Of a stretch of DNA of 64,000 bases, positions 8,710 to 26,366 are shown one piece after another. The DNA is from Edaphochlamys debaryana (lineage: Eukaryota > Chlorophyta > Chlorophyceae > Chlamydomonadales), in NCBI GenBank assembly GCA_016858145.1, contig JAEHOE010000014.1, positions 682,001-746,000 on the forward strand, read 5' to 3'. The stretch's first letter is position 1; every line of letters begins with the position of its first letter. The position numbers were made by a program, and so were the translations under genes. A model generated the notes under the pieces. That model had not been told where the DNA came from, searched no databases, and saw only the letters and a list, made by a program, of their open reading frames with translations.

Positions 8710-11700
8710 ATGTCGGGCTTGTCGGGTGAGCAAGCGGCGACGCAATTCGGGCTTTGCAGGGACTGCAGAACCACACGAGGTACCCTGGTCTCTAGCATCT
8801 GCTGTGTAAGGTATGAGCAAGCATGCAAGACGCGGCTCTTAGCGGACGTCGTGTCGTCCCCGCAGGGCCAAGGAGCCGATGCAGCCGCAGTCGCAGCCAG
8901 CGAGCGACACAGAGGCCTCGTCTCTGGCGTCTGAGCTTGCAAGCATGGGACTACCCACGGCTTTCGGCAAGAAGGCGAGTGGATCTTCGCTTGTGCAGCG
9001 CGACCCTCCGGCTGCCGCCGCGACGCCTTTGAATCTCAACGTTGCCCGTGTTATGCAGACGACCGGGCCTAACAACCGACGGGATGGCCGCCGGGGCCCT
9101 GGCGGAGCAACCGCAAGCAGCCGCTTCGCCAACCAGGGTGGGTGCGCGGGGGTCGCGTTGCACGGGTGTGCGGTCAAGACCCTTGACCGCGGGCTCCCAA
9201 CGAACCTGCCACACAGCTCACCCCTATCCTCTGCTCCTTGTCCACAAACCCGCGCCCTGGTGCCCTTGCGCCCGCAGACCGGCACAAGGGCTCCAGCGGC
9301 GGAGGCTTGCACGGCACCAGCACGGGGGAGGATGGTGGTGAGGGCGCCACCGGCGCCGCGGCCCCCGGTGACACCCCCTGGGTCCAGGGCTACGATCAGC
9401 GCTGGGATTGCTACTACTACTACAACTCAGTCACGCAGGTGCGTGGAGGCCGGGAGGGGTTGCGTGGAGGCCGGGAGGGGTTGCGTGGCGGCCGGGAAGG
9501 GGTTGCGTGGAGGCCGGGAAGGGGTTGAGTGGAGGCCGGGAAGGGGTTGAGTGGAGGCCGGGAGGGGTTGCGTGGAGGCCGGGAGGGGTTGCGTGGCGGC
9601 CGGGAAGGGGTTGCGTGGAGGCCGGGAAGGGGTTGAGTGGAGGCCGGGAAGGGGTTGCGTGGAGGCCGGGAAGGGGCTGAGTGGAGGCTGGGAAGGGGCT
9701 GAGTGGAGGCCGGCAAGGGGCTGAGTGGAGGCTGGGAAGGGGCTGAGTGGAGGGCGGGAAGGGGTTGCGTGGAGGCCGGGAGGGGTTGCGTGGAGGCTGG
9801 GAAGGGGTGCGTGGAGGCCGGGGGTGGGGGCTCGGGCTTGGGCTTGGGGGTCCAGCTCTTGGCACAGCGAGGCGTGCAGCCGGGGTAGGAGGGCCCTCGC
9901 GACGCGGATCCGCGGCAAGGGGTCAAAGGGCCGTCTGGGTGCTTGGATCAGCCATGTGGCAGGGCTACCGCCAAGACCATGTCCTGCAAGACAGATCCTT
10001 GCCTGGCCAGCACGCGCAAGCGCGGGGAGGGGCCGGCGATGGAGGAGCCTTCAACCCCCCTCCCCCCCTGGGCACGGCACGATCCACCCCGAGGAAGCTC
10101 AGCTAGAACCCACGGCACCCGCCCCAACCCCCTTACCGCTCCGCCGCTCCCGCACCCCCAGGAGTCCGTGTGGGAGGCTCCGGCGGAGGGCTACGTGCCC
10201 TGGGACCCCCACGCTGCGCCCGCGGACGCAGGAGCGAGGGCGGGGTCGGCCGGCGGCGCAGGGCCGAGCGCAGGCGCGGCGGCGGGGCCGTCCGGCCAGG
10301 CAGCCCGCGGCTCCGCCGCCCCCCGCATGCTGACGGAGGAGGAGCTCCTGCGCAGCCAGGGCCTGTGGACGGACGACGGAGCCGGGGGCGGCTCGGGAGC
10401 GGCAGGCGACGGGGCGGGGGCAGGGGCGACCCAGGCTGCCGCGGACGCCGCGGCGTCCGCAATGGCGGGGCTGGGGCTCGGCGGCGGCGGCGGCGGCGGC
10501 AGCGGTTCGCCTGGCGGCGGCTCGCTCCGGGACCTGCTCACCCGCCTGCCGCCGCCGCCAGGGCAGCAGCAGCCCCAGCCGGGGCAGCAGCCTCGGGCGG
10601 TCCCGGCCTCGGCCCTGTCGGAGGAACAGCTCCTGGCCCGCATGGGCGCGGCCACCCCCGCCGCCGCCACGACGGCCGACGCGCCGCCGGCCATGCCGCC
10701 GCCGCCGCCAGCGCCGCTACCGCCGCCGCCAGCGCCGCCGCCGCCCGGCCCCGCGGCACACGACGCAGCGCCGGCCCCGGCCGCGGGCCCCCGCATGCTG
10801 ACGGAGGACGACATCCTCCGTAGCATGGGCATCCTCCCCTCCCAGCCCCCGGGTGCCCCATCCGCCGCCGCCGCCGCCGAGGCAGGCCCTGCGTCTGAGC
10901 CCAGCTCGGGCTCCGGCCCGCGGGCAGGCGGCACGCCGCCCGGCTTCGTGCCTGGGCAGGGGCCGGCGGCGCCGCCTCCTGGTGCTGCGGCCGCGTCTTG
11001 GGGCAGCCCCAGCTACAGCGAGGCGGTCCGGAGCCAGGGGCAGGGCGGGGGCCACCCGCACCCCCACCCCCACCCCCACGGCCACCCTCCGCCCCAGGGG
11101 CGCGGACACCACGGGCCCCCTGGGCCTGGGCCTCGCGGCCCAGGCCCGCACGGGCCCGGGCCCCACGGGGCCCCGATGCACGCGGGGCCGCACCAGGGCC
11201 CGCCCCGTCCCCTGCCCCCGCCAGGCTTCCAACACCCGGGCCACCCCCACGGGCCCGGGCCAGCGCGGCCGCCTCCGCCGCCAGGGTTCGCCGGGCCGCC
11301 GCCACCGCACGGCGCTGGCGATGGCTGGCCGTCGGGCGGTCCCCCAATGCCGTACGGCATGCACCCGCCGTACCCGTACGGCCCCGAGGGGCACGGGCCG
11401 CCTATGCCCGTGCCCCCGCCGCCGGGCTTTGGCGGTCCCATGTCGCCTCCGCCCGGCTTCGGCCACGGCCCGGGTGGGCACCCACCCGGCCCGGGCCCGT
11501 ACGGCATGCCGCCACCACACCACATGGCCCCGTACGGCCACCCACCGCCGTACCTACAGTACCCCCCGCCGTACGGCCACCCGTCAACGCCACACATGCA
11601 CGGGCCTCCGGGGCCGAGGCACCCCATGGGCCCCGGGTTTGGACCCCACGGCCACCCCCCGCCCATCGCCATCCCCCTCCACCCCGGTCACCCCCACGCC

Positions 11701-14700
11701 CCTCCCCATCCCCACGGAGGCCCCGGCCCTTACCCTCCCCACCCCCACCCGCACGGCCCCCCGCACCCCAACTACCCGCCCCAACCGCCGCCGCCACCCA
11801 CCCCTGTCAGCGGCCCAGGCTGCGTCGGCGGCGGCCTCGACCGCCAGAGCTCGGCGGCGCCGCCTGGCGGCGGCGGCGACGGCGGCAGCGTCGCCAGCGA
11901 GGCAAGCCGCCGGTCCATGTGGACGCTGGAGGAGCTGGAGCGGCAGCTGGAGATCATGGCGGCGGCGGCGGTTGAGGAAACCGAATCCAACCGCCGTCAC
12001 AACCACCACGGCCACGCCCACAACCACCACCACAGGTCCCCCAACCACGACTCAGGCAGCACCCCCCACAGCCAGAGCGGCTCCGAGGCGACGGCACACC
12101 GCGCTGCCGCCGCCGCCTCAGCCGCCATCGCCGGCGGCGCCGCCGACGGCGGCCAGCGGAGGCCGCCACTGGCACCTCGCGCCGCCGCCGACGGCCCCCC
12201 ATCCCATCGCACGCCTGGGCGGGACGGCGCGAACCGTGCCGGCGGCCCAGGCGCCAGCGGCGGCGGCGGCAGGGGCCGGCGGAACAGCGGCAGCGCCGGC
12301 AGCGGCGCCGCCAGTGGCGGCGGCGGGCGGCGGCGCGGCGGCGGCTCCGAGGCGGAGGAGGAGGACGGGGACGATGCGGGGTTCTATGACTCATTCGCCA
12401 ACAGGGGCGCCGCCGGGGCGGAGGCGAGGCGGCCGGCGCCTGGCGTCAAGCCGCCGGTGGGCGAGGACGATGGGTGAGTGGGGACGACGCGGAGGGGGCA
12501 GAGGGCAAGGGGTGCGGGTTGGGCCTTTAGGGTGCGGGTTGGGATGCAGACCGGACCGCAAGGCGTGTTTGGGAGGACGGAGGGGGGCCGGGGACACAGG
12601 TGTGGGGGGGATGCTGCAGGGGTCGAGAGGCACGGAGCAGGGCCAGCACGCTGCCGAGGGAACGTGGGGCGAGTGACCCCCACCTCCCCTAACTCTCCAA
12701 ACCTCCCCACCACCACCGTTCCCCCGCTCCTCCCCAGCACCCGGCGCGTCACGCTCGACCCCAACACCGCCGCCTACGTGCGCTCGCTGCTGCCCCGCTC
12801 CGCCGCCAAGTACTGGATGCAGCGCTACTCGCTGTTCTCGGCCTTCGACGCGGGCGTGCAGCTGGACACGGAGGGCTGGTGGTCGGTGACGCCCGAGGTG
12901 GGGGGGCGGGGTTGGGGAGTGGGTGGTGGTGGGGGGGAAGGGAAGGGAGAGGAGGGGAGCGGAAGAGGGGGAGAGGCAAGGGGCGTGCAGCTGTGGACAC
13001 CGGGGGGGGGGGGGGGAGGGTCGGTGACCCCCGAGGTGAGGCCGGGTTGGGCTGGGCTCTTAATGCCAGGAGGGCCGTTTGATGTCCCGGGCTCGTAGTG
13101 CGGCCGTACGGCAGCATCACAGCCCTTCACCCGCCGATGCAACCCCTCCCTTCCCTCTCCCTCCCCTCCCCTCCCCCCCCACCCCACCCCCCACCCCTCT
13201 CAGGTCCTGGCCGCCCACCAGGCCGCCCGCTGCCGCCAGCTGGCCGCCCAGCCGCTGGTGGCACTGGACGCCTGCTGCGGCTGCGGGGGGAACGTCATCC
13301 AGGTGTGTGGTGGTGGGGGAGCATGGGTGATGGGGGCGGGGGTGGCGGGGGCGGTAAGGCAGGTGCCGCCATGCGCGGTGGGTGGCACGCCAGCCCGGCT
13401 CGCGGTGGCCACGTGACCCCGCCTGTGGTCCCTCCCCCCTGCAACGCAATCCCGCTCAGCAGCCAACCCCCCTGTCACACTCCACCCTGCAACGCACCCC
13501 CCCCTCCTCCCCCGCAGATGGCCAAGTCCTTCCCCGTGGTCCTGGGGGTGGACATATCGGAGCGCCGCATCGACATGGCCCGACACAACGCATGTGGGGA
13601 GGGGGGGGAGGGAAGGGAAGGGAAGGAAGCATACTCGGGGCCGCGGGCTGGGCTGCGGTTGCACTGGTGGCGGGGATGGTGACGCCAAGCTCGTGTCGTT
13701 TGCTATGTCGCTCTTTCTCTGGCTGCGCCGACTGGCCCCGCTCAAACCCACCCGCTCGCAGGCATCTACAAGCTCAACCACAAGTGCCAGTGGGTGTGCG
13801 CCGACTTCTTCAAGGTCGCACCCGACCTGCAGGTGCGGGCGATGCGGGCGGGCGAGCGTCCGTAGTGGAGAAGACAGCCATGTCACCAAGCAGGCGGGAG
13901 GACGTGACCCAGTGCGCTCATGCTGCCGCCCCTGTGTGACTGACGTTCCCGGCTCTCCTCCTCGTCCTGCCTGTCCACACCTTGACCCTGCCCCACTCAT
14001 GCATCGACCCTTCAACCCTCCCCCACCCACCCACCCGCCCCCACGCCCCACCCCCACCCCCACCCCCACCCCCACCCCCACCCCCCTGTAGGTGGACGTG
14101 CTCTTCATGTCCCCCCCTTGGGGCGGCCCCCGCTACCAGCACGTGACCACCTTCGACTGCTTCTTCCCGCTGGTGGGCTTCGCGGCCTCGCTGGCGGCGC
14201 TGCTGGACAGCGCCATGGGGGTGGTGCGGAAGCAGGTGGGGGCGGGGGGGGGAGGTGGTTGGGGGGGGAGGTGGTTGGGGGGGGGGGAGGGGTGGCTTGG
14301 GGGGTGTGTGGCGGGGGGGGGGAGGTGAGGTGGAGGAGGAGGACTGGGGAAGGGGAGCTTTGGGGGCTGTGCGATTGGTGAAGAGTAGCTTGCATTGGGG
14401 CTAAGGGCTATGATGGTAGGAGCCTCCCACTTTCCTCCCTCCCACCCCTTTACCGCCCACCCCCTCACCCCACCACCACCCCTCCCCGCTTACCTCCCTC
14501 CACCCCCCACCAACAGGAGGGCGTGGTTGCCGCCTTCCTGCCCCGCAACACCGACCTCACCCAGCTGGCCGCCCTGGTGCCCGTGGGCTCCCACTGGGAG
14601 GTGGAGCGGGCCTACGTCAACAACAAGCTCAAGGGCATCACGCTCTACTGCCACCCGCCCAGGGCAGGTGGGCGAAAAGGGGGGCTGGGAGGGAGGGGGG

Positions 14701-15338
14701 GAGGGCGGTGAGGGTGTGTCCACGGGGATGGGAGGGAACGGGGGAAGCGGAGGCGGGGGCGCAAGTAGGGTGGCGCCAGCGGAGGCGGGGGGCCAGGCCG
14801 AGACCTGGTGGGCGGAGGAACGCGTACCAGCGCCCAGCCCCCAGCCGGACACCACCATCCTTGTCGCTGTTCTCTTCGCTCTGTCCCCTTAAACACGCCT
14901 TCCCATCACTCCCCCCCCCCGCCAGCTCCCGCCAACGGAGCCGCGCCGCCCGCCGACGCAACCTCTACCGACGGCACCCCCCCGCCCGCGCCCGCTCGCA
15001 TCCCCAACGTGCGCTGGGAGGCGGAGGCGGAGTGCGGCCGCCGCGCCGCCGCGGCGGAGGCGGCCGACGAGGCGCTGGGCGCCGGCCCCGCCACCGCCGC
15101 CGTCACGGCCGCGCTAGTGGCGGCGGAGCCCGCCTGGGAGGAGGCGGACCGGGCCAAGGCCGAGGCCGCCCGCGCGCTGGCGCTGGGCCCACTCCAGGCC
15201 CAGCCTCAGGCCCAGGCCCAGCCCCAGGCCCAGGCGGGGCGTCACGAGCTGCTGGCGCTGCTGATGGCGGAGCAGCGGGCGGACGCGGAGCTGGCGGCGG
15301 GGGCGGGGCCGGGGCCGGGTGAGTCCGCGTCGACCTGA
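8710..15338 (+). CDS. TGS1: trimethylguanosine synthase (snRNA/snoRNA cap hypermethylase) with WW domain
   Basis: Eleven exons with consistent phases: 8710-8810, 8866-9137, 9278-9438, 10162-12473, 12738-12897, 13204-13302, 13518-13593, 13762-13832, 14092-14235, 14517-14667 and 14926-15338 (1,319 residues). The enzyme methylates N2 of the m7G cap of snRNAs and snoRNAs, using S-adenosylmethionine. The C-terminal catalytic domain shows GWWSVTPE, the SAM loop [33 protein letters not shown], and the hallmark [12 protein letters not shown] domain ([10 protein letters not shown] ... [13 protein letters not shown]) is split by intron 3, as in plant TGS1 with its N-terminal WW. The 2.3-kb exon encodes a Pro/Gly/His linker with three [15 protein letters not shown] repeats and five PPGF motifs. 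The tail is Ala-rich. The start is uncertain: ATG 8879 is the first ATG inside the continuous conserved frame. Confidence 0.9.
9439..9828 (+). repeat. about 18 tandem copies of a 21-22-bp G-rich minisatellite inside TGS1 intron 3
   Basis: The unit is GCGTGGAGGCCGGGAAGGGG plus TT, with GAGTGG and GGCGGCC variants. Units 1-5 and 6-10 repeat in the same variant order, so there is a higher-order duplication of about 108 bp. The array begins exactly at the 5' splice site, whose GTGCGTGG resembles the start of a unit. Long open frames on both strands here are by-products of the repeat. Confidence 0.93.
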
Positions 15339-17637
15339 TTCTGTGGACATAAATGGGTAAACGCTGGGCCGAGGTTCAAGCGAAGGAGCAGCAGGGGCCG
15401 CGCTGTGGGCACTACCGCCGCTGCAGGGGAACAGGGAGTGGGGTGAGATGGTGCTTTGAGCTGCCGCACCGGGCAGGGGAGGCCGAGGTTGTGGCTCTGT
15501 GTGGTTTGCATGCATGCAGCTGGTGTTCATGGTGTTTCGTGTAGGGACATTGCTCTATCTGCCTCTTGTTTTGGGGGCAGAGCTACTGGTATGGGCGTGG
15601 CTTGTCCGAGCTGAGAAGCATTCATGAGGGCAATGCATGGGGGGCTTTGCGAACGAGCGAAGGGTGCGGGTGGGGGACTACGGAGTGACGGTGCGTGGGG
15701 TTACGGTACGGAGTGTCAAGAGCTCTGCGTAATTAAGGCTGGCCAACAAACGAGGCGAGTGGTGCGGCGTGTTGTATGTGGTGCCCAGGAGTAAGGGTAG
15801 CAAGGCACCTCGATCACGTCAGGGCAGGCCTGGAGGGCGGCAGTGGGGGTCGGCCCACGGAGGGGGATGGACGGCAAGGGATGGTGCGGGTTATGGCTGA
15901 TGATGGGGTGAGGGCAGGGGTGAGGCCTGGCTGTGGCCCTTGCACGACACGTCCTGCCCTGTGAGAGGCGCAGAGGCGGAAGCACATTGACGTGCGTGTG
16001 TGTCCCTCTGCCGTACGTGTGGTACTCTCTGTCTCCGATGGCACACCTTATCCTTTGGCTTTGTTGATAGTCTTTCGTGGCGAGGTCCTTGCGCAGAAGG
16101 GCGCAGTCGTGTCGGGTCTGGGTCCCTTGGCCCTGTCGGCGGCAAGCGTGCTTACGGGGAATCCAGGGTTGGAAAGAAGTCGCTCCAAGAACGCATCACG
16201 CTGGCATCATGGTTTGTAACACGCCGGCACTCCATTGAGGGGCGAGTGACTCGCCGCCGGCTGCTGCAAGTCGCCCCGACGATGACGGGGCGCCCTGACA
16301 CGCAAGGAGATGGAGCTGAGTGGAGTGCGCGCGTGGCTGGCCGACGCCCCAGAAGCACCGGTGCCTAGCAGAGCTGGTCGGATGGGCGCCATGCCCCAGA
16401 ACGAGGCTCCACAAACCACGTTGTCAGACTGCTCGGATCTTCACAAGGGCCCGCTCTTCCGTCTCGCCAGTAAGCCAGCACGCAGTTCACTCAGTTCACT
16501 CCATCACCAACTCGTGCGCCGCCCTGGCCACGTGCACCAAACCCGGACTCCAGCAAATATCTGGAGCCTTCCAGTCGCCCCAGTTGCTGCCGTACCGTTA
16601 TAGCCTGCCGGTTGCATCTCCAGCTCATTCGCTCTCACAGACAGTTGCCCACCATAACCTGGTCTACAGACACAGCCCACCCAGTTGGATAGCCTTGAAT
16701 GGCCTTTGATAATTACAAGCCACCACGCATCTCCCATGCATTTCAAACATAATGCCGACGTCAAATAACACAGGTCTCCAAACCCTCCCCAGCGAGGCTG
16801 GCGGATCAGCCCAGGCCCACCCCCTCCCGCTTCCTGCCTGGCCCTGTCTCCGTAGCCTTGCCAGTCAGGCATCAGCTGTCTAACTCCTGCTTTGCCATCC
16901 TCGCTGCGGACCTAGCTACGTCGCTCCTGGGCCTCTCTGTCGCTTCATCAGCTCCGCACCCCGTGGGCGATTCGCCAGCCGCAGCACAGGGAGCCCTGCC
17001 TGGCAAGCGCCCACGGCCTCCCACGGCCCCTGCGTGGCAAGCGCCCGTCTGCCCAGGCGGGCGCTGGTCCGGCCCTTGGGACCCGTATGCTCAGGCCAAG
17101 CCGCCCCTGTTAAGTGAGGTGTCCGTGCAGGGTCCAGGGCGTGGCCTCCCGAGGGCTGAGGCAGGAGATGGACGGCCTCCTCGCGCGTCCCAAGAGGGGG
17201 CACGACCCACAGTGGCCCCACCGCGGGGCCCAGCGGAGCCCGGGTTGGGCCCGCCCGCAACCCAGTCTCCGTACAGTTGCCCGCCATGCATCGTATATGC
17301 ATCCAACCGTAATGATGTTAGCCCTGACACGGTATGCAAGAATGGCCCGGGTAGGGCCCAGGCGGACACCCCGTGGCGCAGCCCAGTGGCCTCGGCCAAG
17401 GGCCCGGGCTGCCGCCACCGTTTGGAACTGGAACACAATCGACCGAGGTCCTCCACTAGTGCCAGCTGGCAGCAGTGGGTCGCTCATGCTCGCTTGCCCT
17501 TCTGGGCGTAGCCCTTTTGCGCGTACTGAGAGGGGAGGGAGGGGCAAGCGGGGTGATTGCGTCAGGCTTCTGCTTGTGCCCAAGCCTGGTGGTGAGCACA
17601 TGGGCTGCCGCCGTTCAGGTTGAGCAGCAGTGCGGTA
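15339..17637. other. convergent 3' region between TGS1 and EAF6
   Basis: No coding exon that I can support. It should contain the 3' untranslated regions of TGS1 (plus) and the EAF6-like gene (minus), with TGTAA signals at 16215 (plus) and 16713-16717 (minus). The long open frame at 16858-17511 lacks domain-like character. Confidence 0.5.
16215..16219 (+). terminator. TGTAA polyadenylation signal, probably TGS1
   Basis: TGTAA on the plus strand about 880 nt after the TGS1 stop. TGTAA is the usual green-algal signal. The distance is long but within the range seen in volvocine 3' untranslated regions. Confidence 0.4.
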
Positions 17638-18312
17638 TTAACACAAACTGAACAACGTGCTGCTCCAAGGGACAGAGGCCTGAGCCATGGCAGAGGCCTC
17701 CGGACACACCAGCGCATCCCGGGGTCTCGATCGACGCCTCACCTTCTTGCTGGGAATCAGGGGCGTCATGCTGTCAAACTGCTCCAGCGCGGGCTGCTCC
17801 ATCTCACGGGTCTACGGAGGTGCACATAGGGCGAGGTTCAGGGGGAGTTGCAGTGGGAGTTGTGCGCGGGGAGCAAGGCAGTGAGCGGGGGCGGTGCAGG
17901 CGGGGGGGAGGGGAGGGGGGACGCACCACGGGCGAGCTCTTGGACGACAGGCTGAAGAGCCGGTCCTCGGGCTTGAACGTGCGCGTCTTTTTCCGGAGAA
18001 TGTCCTTGGAGTTGAGGTAGCCCTCAAAGCCCTGCAGCAGCCGCGAGCAAGGCGTGGATGCTTGACCGCCGCGCGCAAGACTGACGGGAAAGACCCTCTG
18101 CGCACCTTGAGGACCGTCCCACAGTTGTTGTACTCAGCTGTCAGGTAGCTGTGCTCCATCTCGGCCATCTGCGCGGGACTTCACTGTCATGCGCCCCAGA
18201 ACCTTCGTTGCTGCGGAACTAGCCCGTTGCAGCTTACCAGGCGCTCAATCTTGCCGAGGTCGCCATCTAACGAAGCCTTGAGAGCTTGGTACTCGTCGAT
18301 GACCGAAGACAT
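17638..18312 (-). CDS. EAF6: EAF6/MEAF6-like subunit of NuA4/MYST histone acetyltransferase complexes
   Basis: Five exons on the minus strand: 18312-18238, 18168-18106, 18031-17927, 17811-17743 and 17679-17638 (117 residues). Splice phases are all zero. The protein starts MSSVIDEYQALKASLDGDLG and continues with the family core: a heptad-like N-terminus, EMEHSYL, NNCGTVLKGFEGYLN, and the hallmark FKPEDRLFSLSSKSSPV. In human MEAF6 the matching stretch ends with the FKEAERLFSKSS motif. EAF6 proteins form a short helical scaffold within NuA4 and related acetyltransferase complexes in the nucleus. Length fits fungal Eaf6. The last exon could also be reached by reading through the GTGAGG at 17742, since both versions are in frame. 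Its TGTAA signal may be 16713-16717. Confidence 0.8.
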
Positions 18313-19080
18313 CTTTTTCGCGCGCGCGTGAAGCTCAAGAGTCCCGCGCAGCCTTGCTATCTATGATGACACGGGGACATACTAGCTGTGGTATAGGTTG
18401 CGAGGGGTTACGAGTATGCAAGCTGGGTCGGGACCGTCGCGCCAAAACCCGGGCACGGCATCGTTTGCCCCGCCCGGAGGACAACGCAGCGTCCATTACA
18501 CACGCCGGTCACAGCCGGCGTTTAGACCCACTTGACTACCCCCGCCACGGCCGCCGGACCGCCCAGAGACCCGGGCCGCCCCATATCCTTCGCCGCCGGG
18601 CCGCCACAGTCATCTGCGATACAAGGTCGCCCCGCCCGCAACCCGGTCCCTCCTACCCGGCCGCCTGCTCCATGCTCCTCGGCCTCCCCACGTGCCCGCC
18701 CCCTCAGCGTCAGGCCCTCAGCCTTGCCGTTGTAACCCTCAGTACTCTGAACCGCCCTCGCCTCATTCCCCAACCGCGGGCAGCTCAGCGAGAAGCCGCC
18801 CTCAGGCCACCGTCAGCGCATCGCTAACCCCTCTCCCTGTCTCCCTGCCTCCCCGCACCCCGCTTCTCTCCTGCTACCCCCCTGCTCTCCCCCTGCCCAA
18901 CCGCCTAGGCGCCCACCCGCAGGGGGGCCCACCACAACCCGGCGCGGCAGTGGTGTTGCAGGCTCGCCGGTCTGCCCACCAGCGGCGGCGCAACAATCAT
19001 CCCGACCGCCAGTCCTCCGCTCGGTGCCGCCCCTGCCCCTGCCCTACCCCTACCCCTGCCCAACCGCTGCCCAACGCCGC
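18313..19080. other. EAF6 promoter and helicase 3' untranslated region
   Basis: No coding exon seen. Both neighbours are on the minus strand, so this holds the helicase 3' end (TGTAA at 18496-18500) and the start region of the EAF6-like gene. Confidence 0.5.
18496..18500 (-). terminator. TGTAA polyadenylation signal of the DEAD-box helicase gene
   Basis: TGTAA on the minus strand about 580 nt after the helicase stop codon. Confidence 0.5.
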
Positions 19081-24877
<5,797 letters not shown>

Positions 24878-24953
24878 AGGGTCAAGGACACGTCCTAGCC
24901 CTCCTTTTGGGGCTTTCGCAAGCGCAGCCCGTCATAGCCCGTGTGTGACGTAG

Positions 24954-25402
24954 CTACTGGACGTTATGGACACTCTCAGAGCACAAGCGGCCCTGCGGCA
25001 GGCTCACCACGCCGGTGCCGTCACCGCCAGCGTCCACGGCCATCACTCCCTGAGCGGCGAAGCCATACATCGGCTGAGCCTGGAACTGGGGCCGCTGCTG
25101 CGCCTGAGCGGCCGGGGCAGCCCACGACGACTGGAAGGAGGCGCCTGTGCCGCCGAGCGAGGTTGCACGCGAAGTTGGTCAAGTGGATGGGCGATCGATG
25201 ACTCCGACATCCCATCACGCGGCGGCCTAGACGCAATAGCAACCCGAAGCGCAAGAACGATGGCTGCGAGCTTACCCACAGCGCGCACAGCGCTCTTCGC
25301 AATGCCCTCGTAAGCAGCAAAGCCGCCCGGCGTCCGCCCAGCTCGGCTCATCAGTGAGCTCGCGCAGCGCATAGCGCTCTGGAAGCCCCTGCTAGCTGAC
25401 AT
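24954..25402 (-). CDS. small protein with presequence-like N-terminus, or alternative 5' exons of the helicase
   Basis: Two exons, 25402-25276 and 25144-24954, give 105 residues. The donor G|GTAAGC and the phase agree. The N-terminus MSASRGFQSAMRCASSLMSR, then AGRTPGG, lacks acidic residues and is rich in Arg, Ser and Ala, like a mitochondrial presequence. The rest is Gln/Ala/Pro-rich (PQFQAQPMYGFAAQGVMAVD). I do not recognise a family. Reading through a GTGAGC at 25007 gives the stop at 24954. Splicing there instead joins in phase to 24828 and on into the helicase frame. The gap of only 77 nt to the tentative helicase start makes that second model a serious alternative. Confidence 0.45.
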
Positions 25403-26366
25403 GTTTCGGTCGCTGAAGGGCCAATGGTCAGCGGTCGGGTAAAGGAGCTTTGCTGAAGCCGATTTGCGGGGCGACGTGGTCGTGCGCTGCGGCACTTGAA
25501 CGCTTTGGTGGTCAGCACGTGTGATAGCGTTGTGCTTATTTGAAGAACGTGTCGTTGGACTGCATTGCGCGCACACCACCGTGGCACGCGCGCCGTGCCC
25601 TAACCCTTCCCGAGCCCCCGCTCGGCCCTCGCTCGGGATCAAGCTCTGCCTCTGGTTGCCCTTGCACCGCAAAGTGCAAAACCTCCACGCCGAGGCCGTG
25701 TGTCCGGCCCGCGATGTGCCGTTGGCGCAACGCCTGGGACCCTCAACACTCCTCCCCTCAGTCTGTCACAGGCGAGCCCCGTGAGCATCCATGCTGGCAC
25801 CCGCGACCCCACGCAGCACGCACACGCACACGCGCATGCACCACAACACCATGCATGCATGCCCCGGCTTTGCGTTGATGACTACCGGTACGTGCGTCAA
25901 GTGACCAAGCAAGCCACGGGCAACAACCGCAACCATCCCGCAGCCTGGTGCCTGGCAGATGGCGCCAATTCCACAGGACTCAGCGGTCAGTCGCTCGCCC
26001 AGCCTATGCCCAATTGCCCATACGGCAATCATGCACGGAGGGCCGGGGCGTTCCTTGATGCCGGACACCTGGACAGCAGCCTCAACAACTGCGCAACTCG
26101 GCTGACCGGAGGCACTTCCAGGCCCCTGTCACTCTGGCAGTCCTCGCCCCCCCCCCCCTCGGTGTTGGCACTGAAGGACTAGCACAACTCAGATCTGACC
26201 AAGCGTGCTAGCCCAGCCCTGCTTTGAGCTCAGACATCTAACTCCGCTGGCAACAACGGTCTACAGTGTATGTCGGGGCCTAAATAAACTTAGAGCACAA
26301 GCTCCAGTCCCCCAGTCGGCCAACGCATCAGCGCATGCGATCCACAGCCCGCTCCACAGCTACCAG
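25403..26366. other. no gene recognised; F-box gene 3' flank
   Basis: Open frames on both strands are short and compositionally plain. The stretch lies between the stop of the 26367-29192 gene and the start of the next minus-strand gene. It contains short CACACACGC/GCATGCATGC simple sequence near 25820-25860. Confidence 0.4.

Noticed and set aside
9420..9926. Three overlapping minus-strand open frames of Pro/Leu/His repeats
   Set aside because: They are produced by the 21-22-bp minisatellite, which is open in several frames; it lies within a TGS1 intron.
10717..11541. Long minus-strand open frames over the large TGS1 exon
   Set aside because: They are mirror frames of a GC-rich Pro/Gly/His coding exon, with no splice context or domains; the plus-strand frame joins the TGS1 catalytic exons in phase.
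16858..17511. 217-codon plus-strand open frame between TGS1 and EAF6
   Set aside because: Low-complexity Pro/Ala/Arg composition, no splice or domain support, located in converging 3' regions.
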